From the NCBI GenBank assembly GCA_013822695.1, contig PNKW01000015.1, positions 1 through 49,290 of the forward strand: a stretch of 49,290 bases of DNA, in the 5' to 3' direction. The stretch's first letter is position 1. The number at the start of each line of letters is the position of its first letter. Source of the stretch: Erythrobacter sp. GTDB lineage: Bacteria; Pseudomonadota; Alphaproteobacteria; Sphingomonadales; Sphingomonadaceae. The translations under genes were made by a program, and so were the position numbers. Shown here piece after piece: positions 25,742 through 33,747 of the stretch. Under the pieces are notes generated by a model. The model saw only the letters and a list, made by a program, of their open reading frames with translations. It was not told the origin of the DNA and did no database searches.

Positions 25742-26365
25742 GTGACTCTGCTGGCCGCCTCCAACCTGCCCTTCGTCATCGCGCTGGTTGCGCTGGCGCT
25801 GATTGCGCTCGTGCAGATCACGGGGCTCGGCGATGTGCTCGAGGGCGATGCCGATGCGGGCGGCGGGCTTGAGCTGGGCGGCTTCGGTGATGCGCTCACC
25901 GCGCTGCTCGGGCTCGGGCGGGTGCCGCTGCTGATCTGGCTGGCGAGCCTGCTGCTGGTGTTCGGGAGCATCGGCCTCGTCGGGCAGATGTGGATCGCCG
26001 ACTGGCTGGGCGCGCCGCTGTCTGCCGGGTGGGCGGTGCTGGCGGCGGGCGCTGCCGCGCTGCCGCTCAACGCCCTCGCGATGCGCCCGCTCGCCGCGAT
26101 CATGCCCAAGGACGAGACCACCGCCATCGCGCTCGACGAGCTGGTGCGGCGCGATGCCGAAATCCAGATCGGCACAGCGCGGGCCGGCTCGCCCGCCCGC
26201 GCCAAGGTGATCGACCGCCACGGTCAGGCGCATAACGTCATGGTCGAGCCCCATGACGCGGCCACCCAGTTGAACGCAGGCGACACCGTCCTGCTGGTCC
26301 GCCGCGAGGGCGAGACCTTCTATGCCATCCAATATGAAAGCCCGCTGCTCGGGCTCGACAGCTAA
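25742..26365 (+). CDS. yqiJ: YqiJ-like inner membrane protein (OB-fold containing)
   Basis: This 207-residue protein has an N-terminal membrane segment (FVIALVALALIALVQITGL), two more (about 65-85 and 95-115), then a soluble beta-rich C-terminal part (KVIDRHGQAHNVMVEPHD, GDTVLLVRREGETFYAI) typical of the OB-fold proteins that precede bacterial flotillins. GTG 25742 is chosen for its AGGGG about 7 nt upstream; start uncertain. It forms an operon with the flotillin gene 12 nt downstream. It is thought to act with the flotillin in membrane microdomains and envelope stress; this is from gene association. Confidence 0.8.
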   Translation: MTLLAASNLPFVIALVALALIALVQITGLGDVLEGDADAGGGLELGGFGDALTALLGLGRVPLLIWLASLLLVFGSIGLVGQMWIADWLGAPLSAGWAVLAAGAAALPLNALAMRPLAAIMPKDETTAIALDELVRRDAEIQIGTARAGSPARAKVIDRHGQAHNVMVEPHDAATQLNAGDTVLLVRREGETFYAIQYESPLLGLDS

Positions 26366-26377
26366 AGGGGAACGCCA

Positions 26378-28195
26378 ATGTCTCTGACCACCACCAACGC
26401 GGGCACCACCGCAGGCGAGGTCGCCACCACCGGCGATCTGGTTGCCTCCACAGGGGGCCTGGTCACCTATGGCGTGGTCGGGGTGAGCGCGCTGGTCTTC
26501 GTCGTGGTGTTCTTCGCCTTCCTGATCCGGCTTTACCGCCGCGCGACCAAGGAAACCGCCTTCGTGCGCACGGGCCTTGGCGGCGAGAAGGTGGTGATGA
26601 ACGGCGGCGCGCTGGTCTTCCCGGTGTTCCACGAGGCAATGCCGGTCAACATGAACACGCTGGTGCTGCCCGTGGTGCGGCGCGACACCGAGGCGCTGAT
26701 CACATTGGACCGGCTGCGGATCGACGTGAAGGCGGAATTCTACGTCCGCGTCCGCCCCGATGCGCAGGCCATCGCCATGGCCGCGCAGACGCTGGGCCAG
26801 CGCACCATGCAGCCCGATCTGCTCAAGGACCTCGTCGAGGGCAAATTCGTCGACGCGCTGCGCTCGGTCGCGGCGGGGATGACGATGAACGAGCTGCACG
26901 AACAGCGCGCCGACTTCGTGCAGAAGGTGCAGCAGGTCTCGTCCAACGATCTCGCCATGAACGGGCTCGAGCTGGAATCGGTCTCGCTGACCGGGCTCGA
27001 CCAGACCAGTATCGAGCACTTTAACGCCAACAACGCCTTCGATGCCGAGGGTCTGACCAAGCTGACCGAGCAGATCGAAGCCCGCAAGAAGCTGCGCAAC
27101 GATATCGAGCAGGACACCCGCGTCCAGATCGAGACCAAGAACCTCGAAGCCAGCAAGCGCAGCTTCGAGATCAGCCGCGATCAGGAATATGCGCGGCTCG
27201 AACAGGAGCGCGAGGTCGAGGTGCGGCGCGCAGGGCAAGCGGCGGAGATCGCCCGCGAACAGGCCGAGCGCAATCGCGAGGCCGAAGCCGCGCGGATCGA
27301 GGCCAAGAAGCAGGTCGATGCCCAGCAGATCGAGGCGGATCGTCTGGTAGAGGAAGCGCGCATCATCCAGCAGCGCGCGCTCGAGATCGCGCGGCAGGAA
27401 CAGCAGATCGCGGTGCAGAACAAGTCCCGCGAGGAAAGCCAGGCCAAGGCGCAGGCGGATGATGCCCGCGCGAAGGCGGTCGAGGCCGAGGAACGCGTCA
27501 CCACCGCGCGCGAAAGCGAGATTGCCGAGCGCCAGAAGAAGATCGAGCTGATCGAGGCCGCCAAGCAGGCCGAGCGTGACGCGATCGGGGTCAAGGTGCA
27601 GGCCGAGGCCGAAAAGGACGCCGCCACCAACCGTGCCGAAGCGATCCGCCTGGAAGCCAAGGGCGAGGCCGAGGCCGAAAAGCTGCGCGCCGAGGCGGCT
27701 GCGGTTCGTTTCGAGGTCGAGGCGGCCGGTCAGCGCGCGATCAACGAGGCGGCGAACATCCTCTCCAACGACCAGATCAGCCTCCAGACCAAGCTGGCGC
27801 TTCTGAAGGTGCTGCCCGAGGTCATCCGCGAGAGCGCCAAGCCGATGGAGGCGATCGATTCGATCAAGATCGTGCAGGTCGACGGGCTCACCAATGGCGG
27901 GCGCGCGGCCAATGATGGCGGGAACGGCAGCGGCGGTGGCTCGGGTTCGGGCAATCTCGCCAGCGATGCGGTCGCAGCCGCGCTCGCCTACCGCGCGCAG
28001 GCACCGGTGCTCGACGGGCTGATGAAGGAGCTGGGTCTCGACGGCTCCTCGCTCTCGGGCCTTGTGAAGGGCGCAGCCGAGGCAGAGGCCGATAAGCCCG
28101 CGCCGTCTCCGGCCAAGCCGACGAAGCCCGCCAAGCTGGCCAAACCGCGTGACAATGATGGGGATGACTCGCCCACGGGCGAAGCGGCGGAGTAG
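26378..28195 (+). CDS. yqiK: Flotillin-family protein (YqiK-like)
   Basis: This 605-residue protein has one N-terminal transmembrane segment (about 29-51), then an SPFH/band 7 domain (about 55-240: FVRTGLGGEKVVMNGGALVFP, LDRLRIDVKAEFYVRV), then a long Glu/Ala/Arg-rich coiled coil (about 245-450) and a Gly/Ser-rich linker with a charged Lys/Pro-rich tail. Flotillins assemble into large cages or scaffolds in ordered membrane domains. RBS AAAGGGGA is well placed before ATG 26378. The acidic-basic C-terminal tail (from about 545) is longer than usual and low in complexity. Confidence 0.93.
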   Translation: MSLTTTNAGTTAGEVATTGDLVASTGGLVTYGVVGVSALVFVVVFFAFLIRLYRRATKETAFVRTGLGGEKVVMNGGALVFPVFHEAMPVNMNTLVLPVVRRDTEALITLDRLRIDVKAEFYVRVRPDAQAIAMAAQTLGQRTMQPDLLKDLVEGKFVDALRSVAAGMTMNELHEQRADFVQKVQQVSSNDLAMNGLELESVSLTGLDQTSIEHFNANNAFDAEGLTKLTEQIEARKKLRNDIEQDTRVQIETKNLEASKRSFEISRDQEYARLEQEREVEVRRAGQAAEIAREQAERNREAEAARIEAKKQVDAQQIEADRLVEEARIIQQRALEIARQEQQIAVQNKSREESQAKAQADDARAKAVEAEERVTTARESEIAERQKKIELIEAAKQAERDAIGVKVQAEAEKDAATNRAEAIRLEAKGEAEAEKLRAEAAAVRFEVEAAGQRAINEAANILSNDQISLQTKLALLKVLPEVIRESAKPMEAIDSIKIVQVDGLTNGGRAANDGGNGSGGGSGSGNLASDAVAAALAYRAQAPVLDGLMKELGLDGSSLSGLVKGAAEAEADKPAPSPAKPTKPAKLAKPRDNDGDDSPTGEAAE

Positions 28196-28618
28196 CACGC
28201 AGCCCTGATTGCATTCGGACTGAGTTGTCGAAACACTATCTTTTTCCGCATCGACAATACCGAATTAAAGAAGTGGGCATTTGCCGTTCGGGTAAGCTTC
28301 GCATCAGACAAACATAAGAAAGATTGGCCTGGGATTGGATCATATTGGCTGTGCAATTACACGCCTTTCGCAACCCAATGCTGAGTTGGGTTAGGACCTC
28401 ATTACATGCAGACGAAACGTACGGATATTTCAACCGCCAGATTCGGCGTCCCGCGACACTTGGGATTTTTTCCCAATAGGGCAGATGTATTAGTATACAT
28501 ATATTAGTCAACATTTCTTGTTGTCAAGAAGTTAAAATTTTGGAAAATTTCAAATGCAATTTTGTTCGAAATTGAACAAATTTGTGCTTAAATGTGTTTA
28601 AAATATTGGAGATCAGCA
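28196..28618. other. AT-rich gene-free stretch with several perfect dyads
   Basis: Base composition drops sharply after the flotillin stop. I see no convincing gene on either strand. It holds perfect inverted repeats: AACCCAA-N7-TTGGGTT (28372-28392), TTGGGA-N5-TCCCAA (28460-28476), ATGTAT-N4-ATACAT (28485-28500), TTCTTG-N4-CAAGAA (28515-28530) and TTTGTTC-N6-GAACAAA (28561-28580). The last four crowd the 160 bp before the double-glycine peptide gene and are candidate operators or RNA hairpins. The promoter itself could not be fixed. Confidence 0.6.
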
Positions 28619-28822
28619 ATGAGCATTTCAAATAGCATTGTGTCGATTGATTCTAAAGTTCGTACGCTTACCTTTGATGAAGTTGAATCCGTCGCTGGTG
28701 GGCCGCTGCCTGGCTTTATTCTTGCTTGCGCAGCATCGGTGGCATGCGCCGGCACAGTTGGAGCTGGCGCTGGTATCGTATCGGCGTTTGCAGTTGGGTT
28801 CATAGTCGACCATGTGTTTTAA
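28619..28822 (+). CDS. Double-glycine leader peptide, class II microcin/bacteriocin-like precursor (67 aa)
   Basis: ATG 28619 follows GGAG at 7-nt spacing. The leader (1-28) ends VRTLTFDEVESVAGG, strikingly close to the microcin V leader RTLTLNELDSVSGG, so cleavage after Gly28 by a C39-peptidase ABC exporter is predicted. The 39-residue core is hydrophobic and Gly/Ala-rich: two Cys (Cys37, Cys43) that could form a disulfide, then GTVGAGAGIVSAFAVGF with a GxxxG helix-packing motif. Codons end mostly in A or T, unlike the neighbourhood. The stop overlaps the next ATG (TAATG). No exporter lies in the window. Antibacterial activity is inferred. Confidence 0.75.
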   Translation: MSISNSIVSIDSKVRTLTFDEVESVAGGPLPGFILACAASVACAGTVGAGAGIVSAFAVGFIVDHVF

Positions 28823-28926
28823 TGATGAATCTCTTTGACAAATCCCCCTCTCCAAGAGCGGCATTCGCGTTCGCATTTGTCGTTACATTTTTGGGGACCA
28901 TGATTTTGATAATTGGAGAACTATGA
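28822..28926 (+). CDS. Small single-span membrane protein (34 aa), possible immunity protein
   Basis: It starts at ATG 28822 inside the preceding stop (TAATG); a second ATG follows at once at 28825. The product is MMNLFDKSPSPRA followed by one hydrophobic span (about 13-31, FAFAFVVTFLGTMILIIG). It has no RBS of its own, so coupled translation is likely. Its stop overlaps the next gene's start region (ATGATGA). Tiny membrane proteins next to bacteriocin precursors often give self-immunity, which is the basis of the guess. Codon use is AT-rich. Confidence 0.5.
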   Translation: MMNLFDKSPSPRAAFAFAFVVTFLGTMILIIGEL

Positions 28927-29075
28927 TGAATAACCTGATGAAAATGGAAGATATGGAGATTGAAAGCGTTTCCGGAGGCCTTGCGCCCATCGTTGCATTC
29001 GGCCTTGCCTACGCTTTGACTTTTACTGCCACAACTGCATTGATTGGCAGTGAAATAGCAAATAATAATCGTTAA
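28926..29075 (+). CDS. Second double-glycine leader peptide (49 aa)
   Basis: ATG 28926 has GGAG (28915-28918) at 7-nt spacing; an ATG 3 nt earlier is possible. The leader NNLMKMEDMEIESVSGG ends in the double-glycine motif (Gly17-Gly18) with the ExESVSGG pattern of class II microcins. The 31-residue core, LAPIVAFGLAYALTFTATTA and then LIGSEIANNNR, is a hydrophobic helix with a polar end and no cysteine. Together with the 67-aa peptide it could be a two-peptide bacteriocin. AT-rich codons mark it as foreign to the region. Confidence 0.65.
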   Translation: MNNLMKMEDMEIESVSGGLAPIVAFGLAYALTFTATTALIGSEIANNNR

Positions 29076-29160
29076 CTATCTTCTCAGCATACCAAGCTAT
29101 CAATTTTTCGATTTGCGGTAGTGAGTTGAAAATTGTGGGGCCCTTCCTCCTTGAGGAATA

Positions 29161-29213
29161 AAAACGGCATCGCTGCTGACCGACAATCGATTTGTTAGTA
29201 GCGATGCCGTTTT
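29161..29213. terminator. Bidirectional terminator between the peptide cluster and galU
   Basis: AAAACGGCATCGCT (29161-29174) and AGCGATGCCGTTTT (29200-29213) are perfect 14-bp arms around a 25-nt loop. The A-run on one side and T-run on the other let it serve both the plus-strand peptide genes and the minus-strand galU gene. It also marks the edge of the AT-rich island. Confidence 0.7.
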
Positions 29214-29240
29214 GATGAGTGTCCGCCTGCTACCCGACAA

Positions 29241-30119
29241 CTACCCCAGCAACCGCTGCGCGATCCCCCGCACCTCGGCGCCCATGTCCGGCCGGGACAG
29301 CGCGATGGCGAGCGTAGCTTCCACGAAACCGACCTTGCTCCCGCAATCATAGCGCGCGCCGTCGAAGGTCACCGCGTGGAACGGCTGGCTGCCGATCATC
29401 TTCGCCATCGCGTCGGTCAGCTGGATCTCGCCGCCCGCCCCCTTGCCCTGGTTCTCGAGCACCCGCATCACCTCGGGCTGAAGGATATAGCGGCCGGAGA
29501 CGATCTTGTTCGAGGGGGCCTCGGCCACCGGGGGCTTCTCCACCAGCCCGCGCACCTCGGTGAGGCTCCCGCGCACCTCGCCCGGATCGATCACGCCGTA
29601 GGAGGAAACCTGCGCCATCGGCACTTCCAGCACGCTGATGAGATTGCCGCCGACCTGTTCATAGGCCTCGACCATCTGCTTCATGCAGCCAGTGCCGCCT
29701 TCGCGCGCGACCATCAGCTCGTCGGGGAGGAAAATCGCGAAGGGATCATCGCCGACGATCGCGCGGGCGCACCAGATCGCATGGCCGAGCCCGAGCGGCA
29801 CCTGCTGGCGCACTGCGATCACGTCGCCCGGAGTCGCACGGGTCGGTTCAAGCACCGCGAGGTCCTTGCCGCGCTCGGACATGGTCTTTTCCAGCTCGAA
29901 GGCGATGTCGAAATGCTCGACGATTCCCGTCTTGCCGCGCCCGGTGACGAGGATCAGCTGCTCGATCCCGGCCTCGCGCGCCTCGTCCACCGCGTACTGG
30001 ATCAGCGGGCGGTCCACCACCGGCAGCAACTCCTTGGGGACGACCTTGGTCGCAGGGAGAAAGCGGGTGCCAAGTCCGGCAACGGGGAACACAGCTTTGC
30101 GGATCGGCTTGGGAGACAT
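29241..30119 (-). CDS. galU: UTP--glucose-1-phosphate uridylyltransferase
   Basis: This 292-residue enzyme makes UDP-glucose for polysaccharide and lipid glycosylation. Motifs: KAVFPVAGLGTRFLPATK at the N-terminus (nucleotide-binding GxGTRFLP), PKELLPVVDRPLIQYAVDEA, the LPDELM segment, VEKP, and the substrate lysine region GSKVGFVEATLAIALSR. Length and motif order are normal. It is divergent from murA with a 151-bp gap and ends 27 bp from the bidirectional terminator. GGGAGAC just before ATG 30119 resembles an RBS at short spacing. Confidence 0.97.
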   Translation of the reverse strand: MSPKPIRKAVFPVAGLGTRFLPATKVVPKELLPVVDRPLIQYAVDEAREAGIEQLILVTGRGKTGIVEHFDIAFELEKTMSERGKDLAVLEPTRATPGDVIAVRQQVPLGLGHAIWCARAIVGDDPFAIFLPDELMVAREGGTGCMKQMVEAYEQVGGNLISVLEVPMAQVSSYGVIDPGEVRGSLTEVRGLVEKPPVAEAPSNKIVSGRYILQPEVMRVLENQGKGAGGEIQLTDAMAKMIGSQPFHAVTFDGARYDCGSKVGFVEATLAIALSRPDMGAEVRGIAQRLLG

Positions 30120-30270
30120 GGATGGCTCTCTTGTATCGGGGGGCGCTGGCTGGCCCGTCCGCTGCTCCCGTGCCTTGCGCCATAACCAAGGTCAATGATT
30201 GTTCGGATTCGTCACCCATCCCCCGCGCGGGCGAGTTGCACGAAACGCCCATTTCGCTAAGGCGGAATCC

Positions 30271-31551
30271 ATGGACAAGCTGATCATCAAGGGCGGCAAC
30301 CGCCTCAAGGGCACGATCCCGATTTCCGGCGCGAAGAATGCGGCGTTGACGCTGATTCCCTGCGCGCTTCTCACAGAGGAGCCGCTGACGCTGCGCAACC
30401 TGCCGCGGCTGGCTGATATCGACGGGTTCCAGCACCTGATGAACCAGTTCGGCGTCACCACGGTGATCCAGGGCACGCGCCCGGAGGATTTCGGCCGGGT
30501 GATGAGCATGGAGGCGACCCGCATCACCTCCACCGTCGCGCCCTATGATCTGGTGAGGAAGATGCGCGCGTCGATCCTCGTGCTCGGCCCGATGCTGGCG
30601 CGCGCGGGTGAGGCGACTGTCTCGATGCCCGGCGGCTGCGCGATCGGCAACCGCCCGATCGACCTGCACCTCAAGGCGCTCGAGGCCTTCGGCGCGAAGA
30701 TCGAGCTTGCGGCGGGCTATGTGAAGGCGATGCAGCCCGATGGCGGGATGCCGGGGGGCGATTTCGACTTCCCCGTGGTTTCTGTCGGCGCGACCGAGAA
30801 TGCGCTGATGGCCGCCGTCCTCGCCAATGGCACCAGCCGCCTGTTCAACGCTGCGCGCGAGCCGGAAATCGTCGACCTGTGCAACATGCTCTGCGCAATG
30901 GGCGCGGAGATCGAGGGCGTCGGCACCTCGAACCTCACCATCCACGGCGTCAAGCGCCTCCACGGCGCGACCTACCGCGTCATGCCCGACCGGATCGAGG
31001 CCGGCTCCTACGCCTGCGCGGCGGCGATCACCGGAGGCGAGGTGCGGCTCGAGGGCGCCAAGGCCGAGGACATGATGGCGACGATCCATGCCCTGCAAGC
31101 CATCGGCATCCATGTCGATTGGGACGCCAAGGGGATCAACGTCGCCGCCAACGGCAGCCTGAAGCCGGTCGACCTCACCACCGCGCCCTATCCCGGGCTC
31201 GCCACCGACATGCAGGCCCAGCTGATGGCGCTGCTCGCCCGCGCCGAGGGCACCAGCGTGCTCAAGGAGACGATCTTCGAGAATCGCTTCATGCACGTGC
31301 CCGAGCTGGCGCGCATGGGCGCGAGCATCACCACCGAAGGGCGCACCGCGATCGTCAAGGGCGTCGAGGGCCTGACCGGCGCCGAGGTGATGGCCACCGA
31401 CCTGCGCGCCTCGATGAGCCTCGTGATCGCGGGCCTCGCCGCCGAGGGCGAGACCACCGTGCGGCGTCTCTACCACCTCGACCGCGGCTATGAGCGGCTG
31501 GAGGAGAAGCTCCAGCTGGTCGGCGCGGATATCGAGCGGGTGGACGACTAG
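30271..31551 (+). CDS. murA: UDP-N-acetylglucosamine 1-carboxyvinyltransferase
   Basis: This 426-residue enzyme catalyses the first committed step of peptidoglycan synthesis, transferring enolpyruvate from PEP to UDP-GlcNAc. It has the inside-out alpha/beta barrel pattern with Lys22 in ISGAKNAAL and the catalytic cysteine Cys123 in [12 protein letters not shown], the residue alkylated by fosfomycin; Cys rather than Asp predicts sensitivity of the enzyme. Also seen: [16 protein letters not shown] and [16 protein letters not shown] 30271 gives the standard N-terminus MDKLIIKGG; the frame is open 72 nt further up but without an RBS. Confidence 0.98.
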   Translation: MDKLIIKGGNRLKGTIPISGAKNAALTLIPCALLTEEPLTLRNLPRLADIDGFQHLMNQFGVTTVIQGTRPEDFGRVMSMEATRITSTVAPYDLVRKMRASILVLGPMLARAGEATVSMPGGCAIGNRPIDLHLKALEAFGAKIELAAGYVKAMQPDGGMPGGDFDFPVVSVGATENALMAAVLANGTSRLFNAAREPEIVDLCNMLCAMGAEIEGVGTSNLTIHGVKRLHGATYRVMPDRIEAGSYACAAAITGGEVRLEGAKAEDMMATIHALQAIGIHVDWDAKGINVAANGSLKPVDLTTAPYPGLATDMQAQLMALLARAEGTSVLKETIFENRFMHVPELARMGASITTEGRTAIVKGVEGLTGAEVMATDLRASMSLVIAGLAAEGETTVRRLYHLDRGYERLEEKLQLVGADIERVDD

Positions 31552-31562
31552 GCGAAGGCCAA

Positions 31563-31751
31563 ATGGGCAAGCGCAGCGGCGTCATTGATCACGAGGAAGG
31601 CCTCGCCAGACTGACCCTCGCCGAGCTCGATGCTGAAATTGCGCGCTGCGAAATGATGCGGAAGATCGCGACAACGACAAGAGGCCGCAAGTCGCTCGAG
31701 AGCCGCATCCACTGGCTCGAGCGCTTTCGGGCGCGCCATTGGGAAGACTGA
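31563..31751 (+). CDS. Hypothetical protein, 62 aa
   Basis: It starts 11 nt after the murA stop, with AAGG just upstream, so it is probably on the murA transcript. The product is charged and helical (LARLTLAELDAEIARCEMMRK, then SRIHWLERFRARHWED), probably a cytoplasmic coiled-coil-like protein. I recognise no family. Codon use matches the neighbourhood, which supports a real gene. Confidence 0.6.
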   Translation: MGKRSGVIDHEEGLARLTLAELDAEIARCEMMRKIATTTRGRKSLESRIHWLERFRARHWED

Positions 31752-31760
31752 CCGCAAGGT

Positions 31761-32000
31761 CTAGCTATTCACCACCAGCCACACCCGGATCGCGCTCGCC
31801 AGACCCGGGGGCGTGGGCGATTTGATCCGCTCGGCATCGATGCGAGCGACCAATGCCGCGACCGCCAGCCCCTCGCGCGCCGCGGCGGCTTTCAGCATGT
31901 CCCAGAACAGCGGCTCGAGGCTGATCGAGGTCTGGTGGCCTGCGATTGCAAGCGAACGCTTGACCGGGGGGTGGTAGGGCGACGTCATCGCCCTCTTCAT
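31761..32000 (-). CDS. Ribbon-helix-helix domain protein
   Basis: This 79-residue protein fits the RHH_4 pattern: VKRSLAIAGHQTSISLEPLFWDMLKA (strand then helix), AAREGLAVAALVARID (second helix), and GLASAIRVWLV at the end. Such domains bind DNA as dimers or serve as small scaffolds. It starts 2 nt after the stop of the 170-aa gene upstream, so the two are an operon. ATG 32000 is used; ATG 31988 has a better-placed AGAGG and would shorten it by four residues. It converges with the 62-aa gene. Confidence 0.8.
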   Translation of the reverse strand: MKRAMTSPYHPPVKRSLAIAGHQTSISLEPLFWDMLKAAAAREGLAVAALVARIDAERIKSPTPPGLASAIRVWLVVNS

Positions 32001-32002
32001 AC

Positions 32003-32515
32003 TCAGGCCGCTTCGAAGTCGTCCACATATTCGGGGAGGAACACCGGCTCGCGCTCGGACCAGCCCGGCGCGGTGGCGGCGGCTTCGCTCAGCGATTGCA
32101 GCAGCAGCTTGCGGCGCTCCGGGCGGATCACCGGCAGCGCGCTCGCGGCGCAGAAGGCGGCCGGGAGATAGGGTCGCACCCGCGCGCCGAGGAGGCGTTC
32201 GTAAAGGAAGCGGAAGGCCGAAAAGCTCGCCAGCCGTTCCTGTTCGAGATCGAAGGCGGCGAGGCGCACCAGCTTGCCGAGGAAACGCTCGACCTCGTGG
32301 GGCGTGCCGTCCTGCGGGATCAGCGAGCGCAGCGCCTTCAGGTCCTGATAGGCGACATATTGGCGGCGGATCGCGACATTCTCGCTCTCGCTGCGGCCCC
32401 AGCGCCGAAAGGCATCGGTGCGCGCAAGACCGATGTCGAGGCTGCGCTTGATGTAGCGCTGCTCGGCCGGGGTGAACCCGGCGAATTCCCGCATCTCGGC
32501 AATCGGCATCATCAT
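32003..32515 (-). CDS. Hypothetical protein, 170 aa
   Basis: Start ATG 32515 is the first of three ATGs in a row and has AAGGAG 7 nt upstream. The frame extends to 32554 but lacks an RBS there. The product is mostly helical and basic (EMREFAGFTPAEQRYIKRSL, IRRQYVAYQDLKALRSLI), with no membrane segment or signal peptide. It is co-transcribed with the RHH protein gene. I recognise no family. Confidence 0.7.
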   Translation of the reverse strand: MMMPIAEMREFAGFTPAEQRYIKRSLDIGLARTDAFRRWGRSESENVAIRRQYVAYQDLKALRSLIPQDGTPHEVERFLGKLVRLAAFDLEQERLASFSAFRFLYERLLGARVRPYLPAAFCAASALPVIRPERRKLLLQSLSEAAATAPGWSEREPVFLPEYVDDFEAA

Positions 32516-32583
32516 CGCGCGTCTCCTTCGGACAGGGAGAACGTCGCAGAGCATGGTTAATTAAGCGTTAGGTAGAAATGGAA

Positions 32584-32713
32584 TCACGCGGAGACGCGGA
32601 GACGCGGAGGGGGCTGGCACCCTAGCGCACGCAGGGCCAAAACTGCGAAGCGTGACGGGCAATGCGGCTGCGCCGCAAGCAATATCCCTCCGCGTCTCCG
32701 CGTCTCCGCGTGA
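32584..32713. repeat. 28-bp perfect inverted repeat built from tandem octamers
   Basis: Left arm 32584-32611 and right arm 32686-32713 are exact reverse complements over 28 bp, with a 74-nt loop. Each arm is a short tandem array of the octamer GGAGACGC (or its complement GCGTCTCC). The element sits directly after the thiSG stop and upstream of the 170-aa gene. A related, less perfect element lies at 48050-48219. Confidence 0.85.
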
Positions 32714-32720
32714 AAAAACT

Positions 32721-33698
32721 TCAGATCAACCCCGCCAGAGGCGAAGACGGGTCAGCATACATCCGCCGCGCCATTCTCCCTGCGAGATAGGCCTCGCGTC
32801 CGGCCTCGACCGCCAGTTTCATCGCGCGGGCCATGCGGATCGGGTCTTTCGCCTCGGCGATGGCGGTGTTCATCAGGATGCCGTCGCAGCCCAGCTCCAT
32901 GCCGACCGCCGCGTCGGACGCCGTGCCGACGCCTGCATCGACCAGCACCGGCACCTTCGCGCCCTCCACAATGAGGCGGATCATCACCCGGTTCTGGATA
33001 CCGAGCCCCGAGCCGATCGGCGCGCCCAGCGGCATGATCGCGACCGCGCCTGCATCTTCCAGCTGCTTGGCCGCAATCGGATCGTCGGCGCAATAGACCA
33101 TGGGGAGGAAGCCCTCCTTGGCCAGAACCTCGGTGGCTTTCAAAGTCTCGCGCATGTCGGGGTAGAGCGTGCGCGCCTCGCCCAGCACTTCGAGCTTGAC
33201 GAGATCCCAGCCCCCCGCCTCGCGCGCCAGCCTGAGGGTGCGGACCGCGTCCTCGCCGGTGAAGCACCCGGCGGTGTTGGGGAGGTAGGTGATCTTCTTG
33301 GGGTCGATGAAGTCGGTCAGCATCGGCGCCTTGGGATCGCTGACATTCACGCGCCGCACCGCCACGGTGACGATCTCCGCCCCGGACGCGGCGACCGCCG
33401 CCGCGTTCTGTTCGAAGCTCTTGTACTTGCCCGTGCCGACGATCAGGCGGCTGCGGAAGGTGCGGCCCGCGACTGTCCAGCTATCCTCGGCATGATCGCC
33501 CCCGCCGACGAAGTGCACGATCTCGAGCGTGTCGCCCTCGGCCAGCGCCGCCTCTGCGAGGGTCGAGCGGGGGACGATTGCGCCATTGCGCTCGACCGCG
33601 ACCTTTTCAGGCGCAAGGTCAAGCTCGCGCACCAGATCGGCAATCGTCGCGGCGGCGCTGCGATGCGGGGCGCCGTTCAAGGTGATGCTCTTGGTCAT
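32721..33698 (-). CDS. thiG: Fused sulfur carrier ThiS - thiazole synthase ThiG
   Basis: This 325-residue fusion makes the thiazole half of thiamine. Residues 1-67 are a ThiS-like ubiquitin fold ([30 protein letters not shown]) ending IVHFVGGG, where the GG normally forms the C-terminal thiocarboxylate. Residues from 75 on are ThiG, a TIM barrel with the Schiff-base lysine Lys168 in WDLVKLEV and the phosphate site [23 protein letters not shown] 33698 gives a standard ThiS start; a second ATG 12 nt upstream is possible. Fusions are known in alphaproteobacteria. No other thi gene is nearby. Confidence 0.95.
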   Translation of the reverse strand: MTKSITLNGAPHRSAAATIADLVRELDLAPEKVAVERNGAIVPRSTLAEAALAEGDTLEIVHFVGGGDHAEDSWTVAGRTFRSRLIVGTGKYKSFEQNAAAVAASGAEIVTVAVRRVNVSDPKAPMLTDFIDPKKITYLPNTAGCFTGEDAVRTLRLAREAGGWDLVKLEVLGEARTLYPDMRETLKATEVLAKEGFLPMVYCADDPIAAKQLEDAGAVAIMPLGAPIGSGLGIQNRVMIRLIVEGAKVPVLVDAGVGTASDAAVGMELGCDGILMNTAIAEAKDPIRMARAMKLAVEAGREAYLAGRMARRMYADPSSPLAGLI

Positions 33699-33747
33699 GG
33701 CCGGTGACATAGCGCGGCGCGTCCCCCGCGCAACCCGCGCGTTTTGA

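Noticed and set aside
28236..28514. 92-codon minus-strand frame in the AT-rich island
   Set aside because: No RBS, no recognisable domain, and it covers several palindromes; composition looks non-coding.
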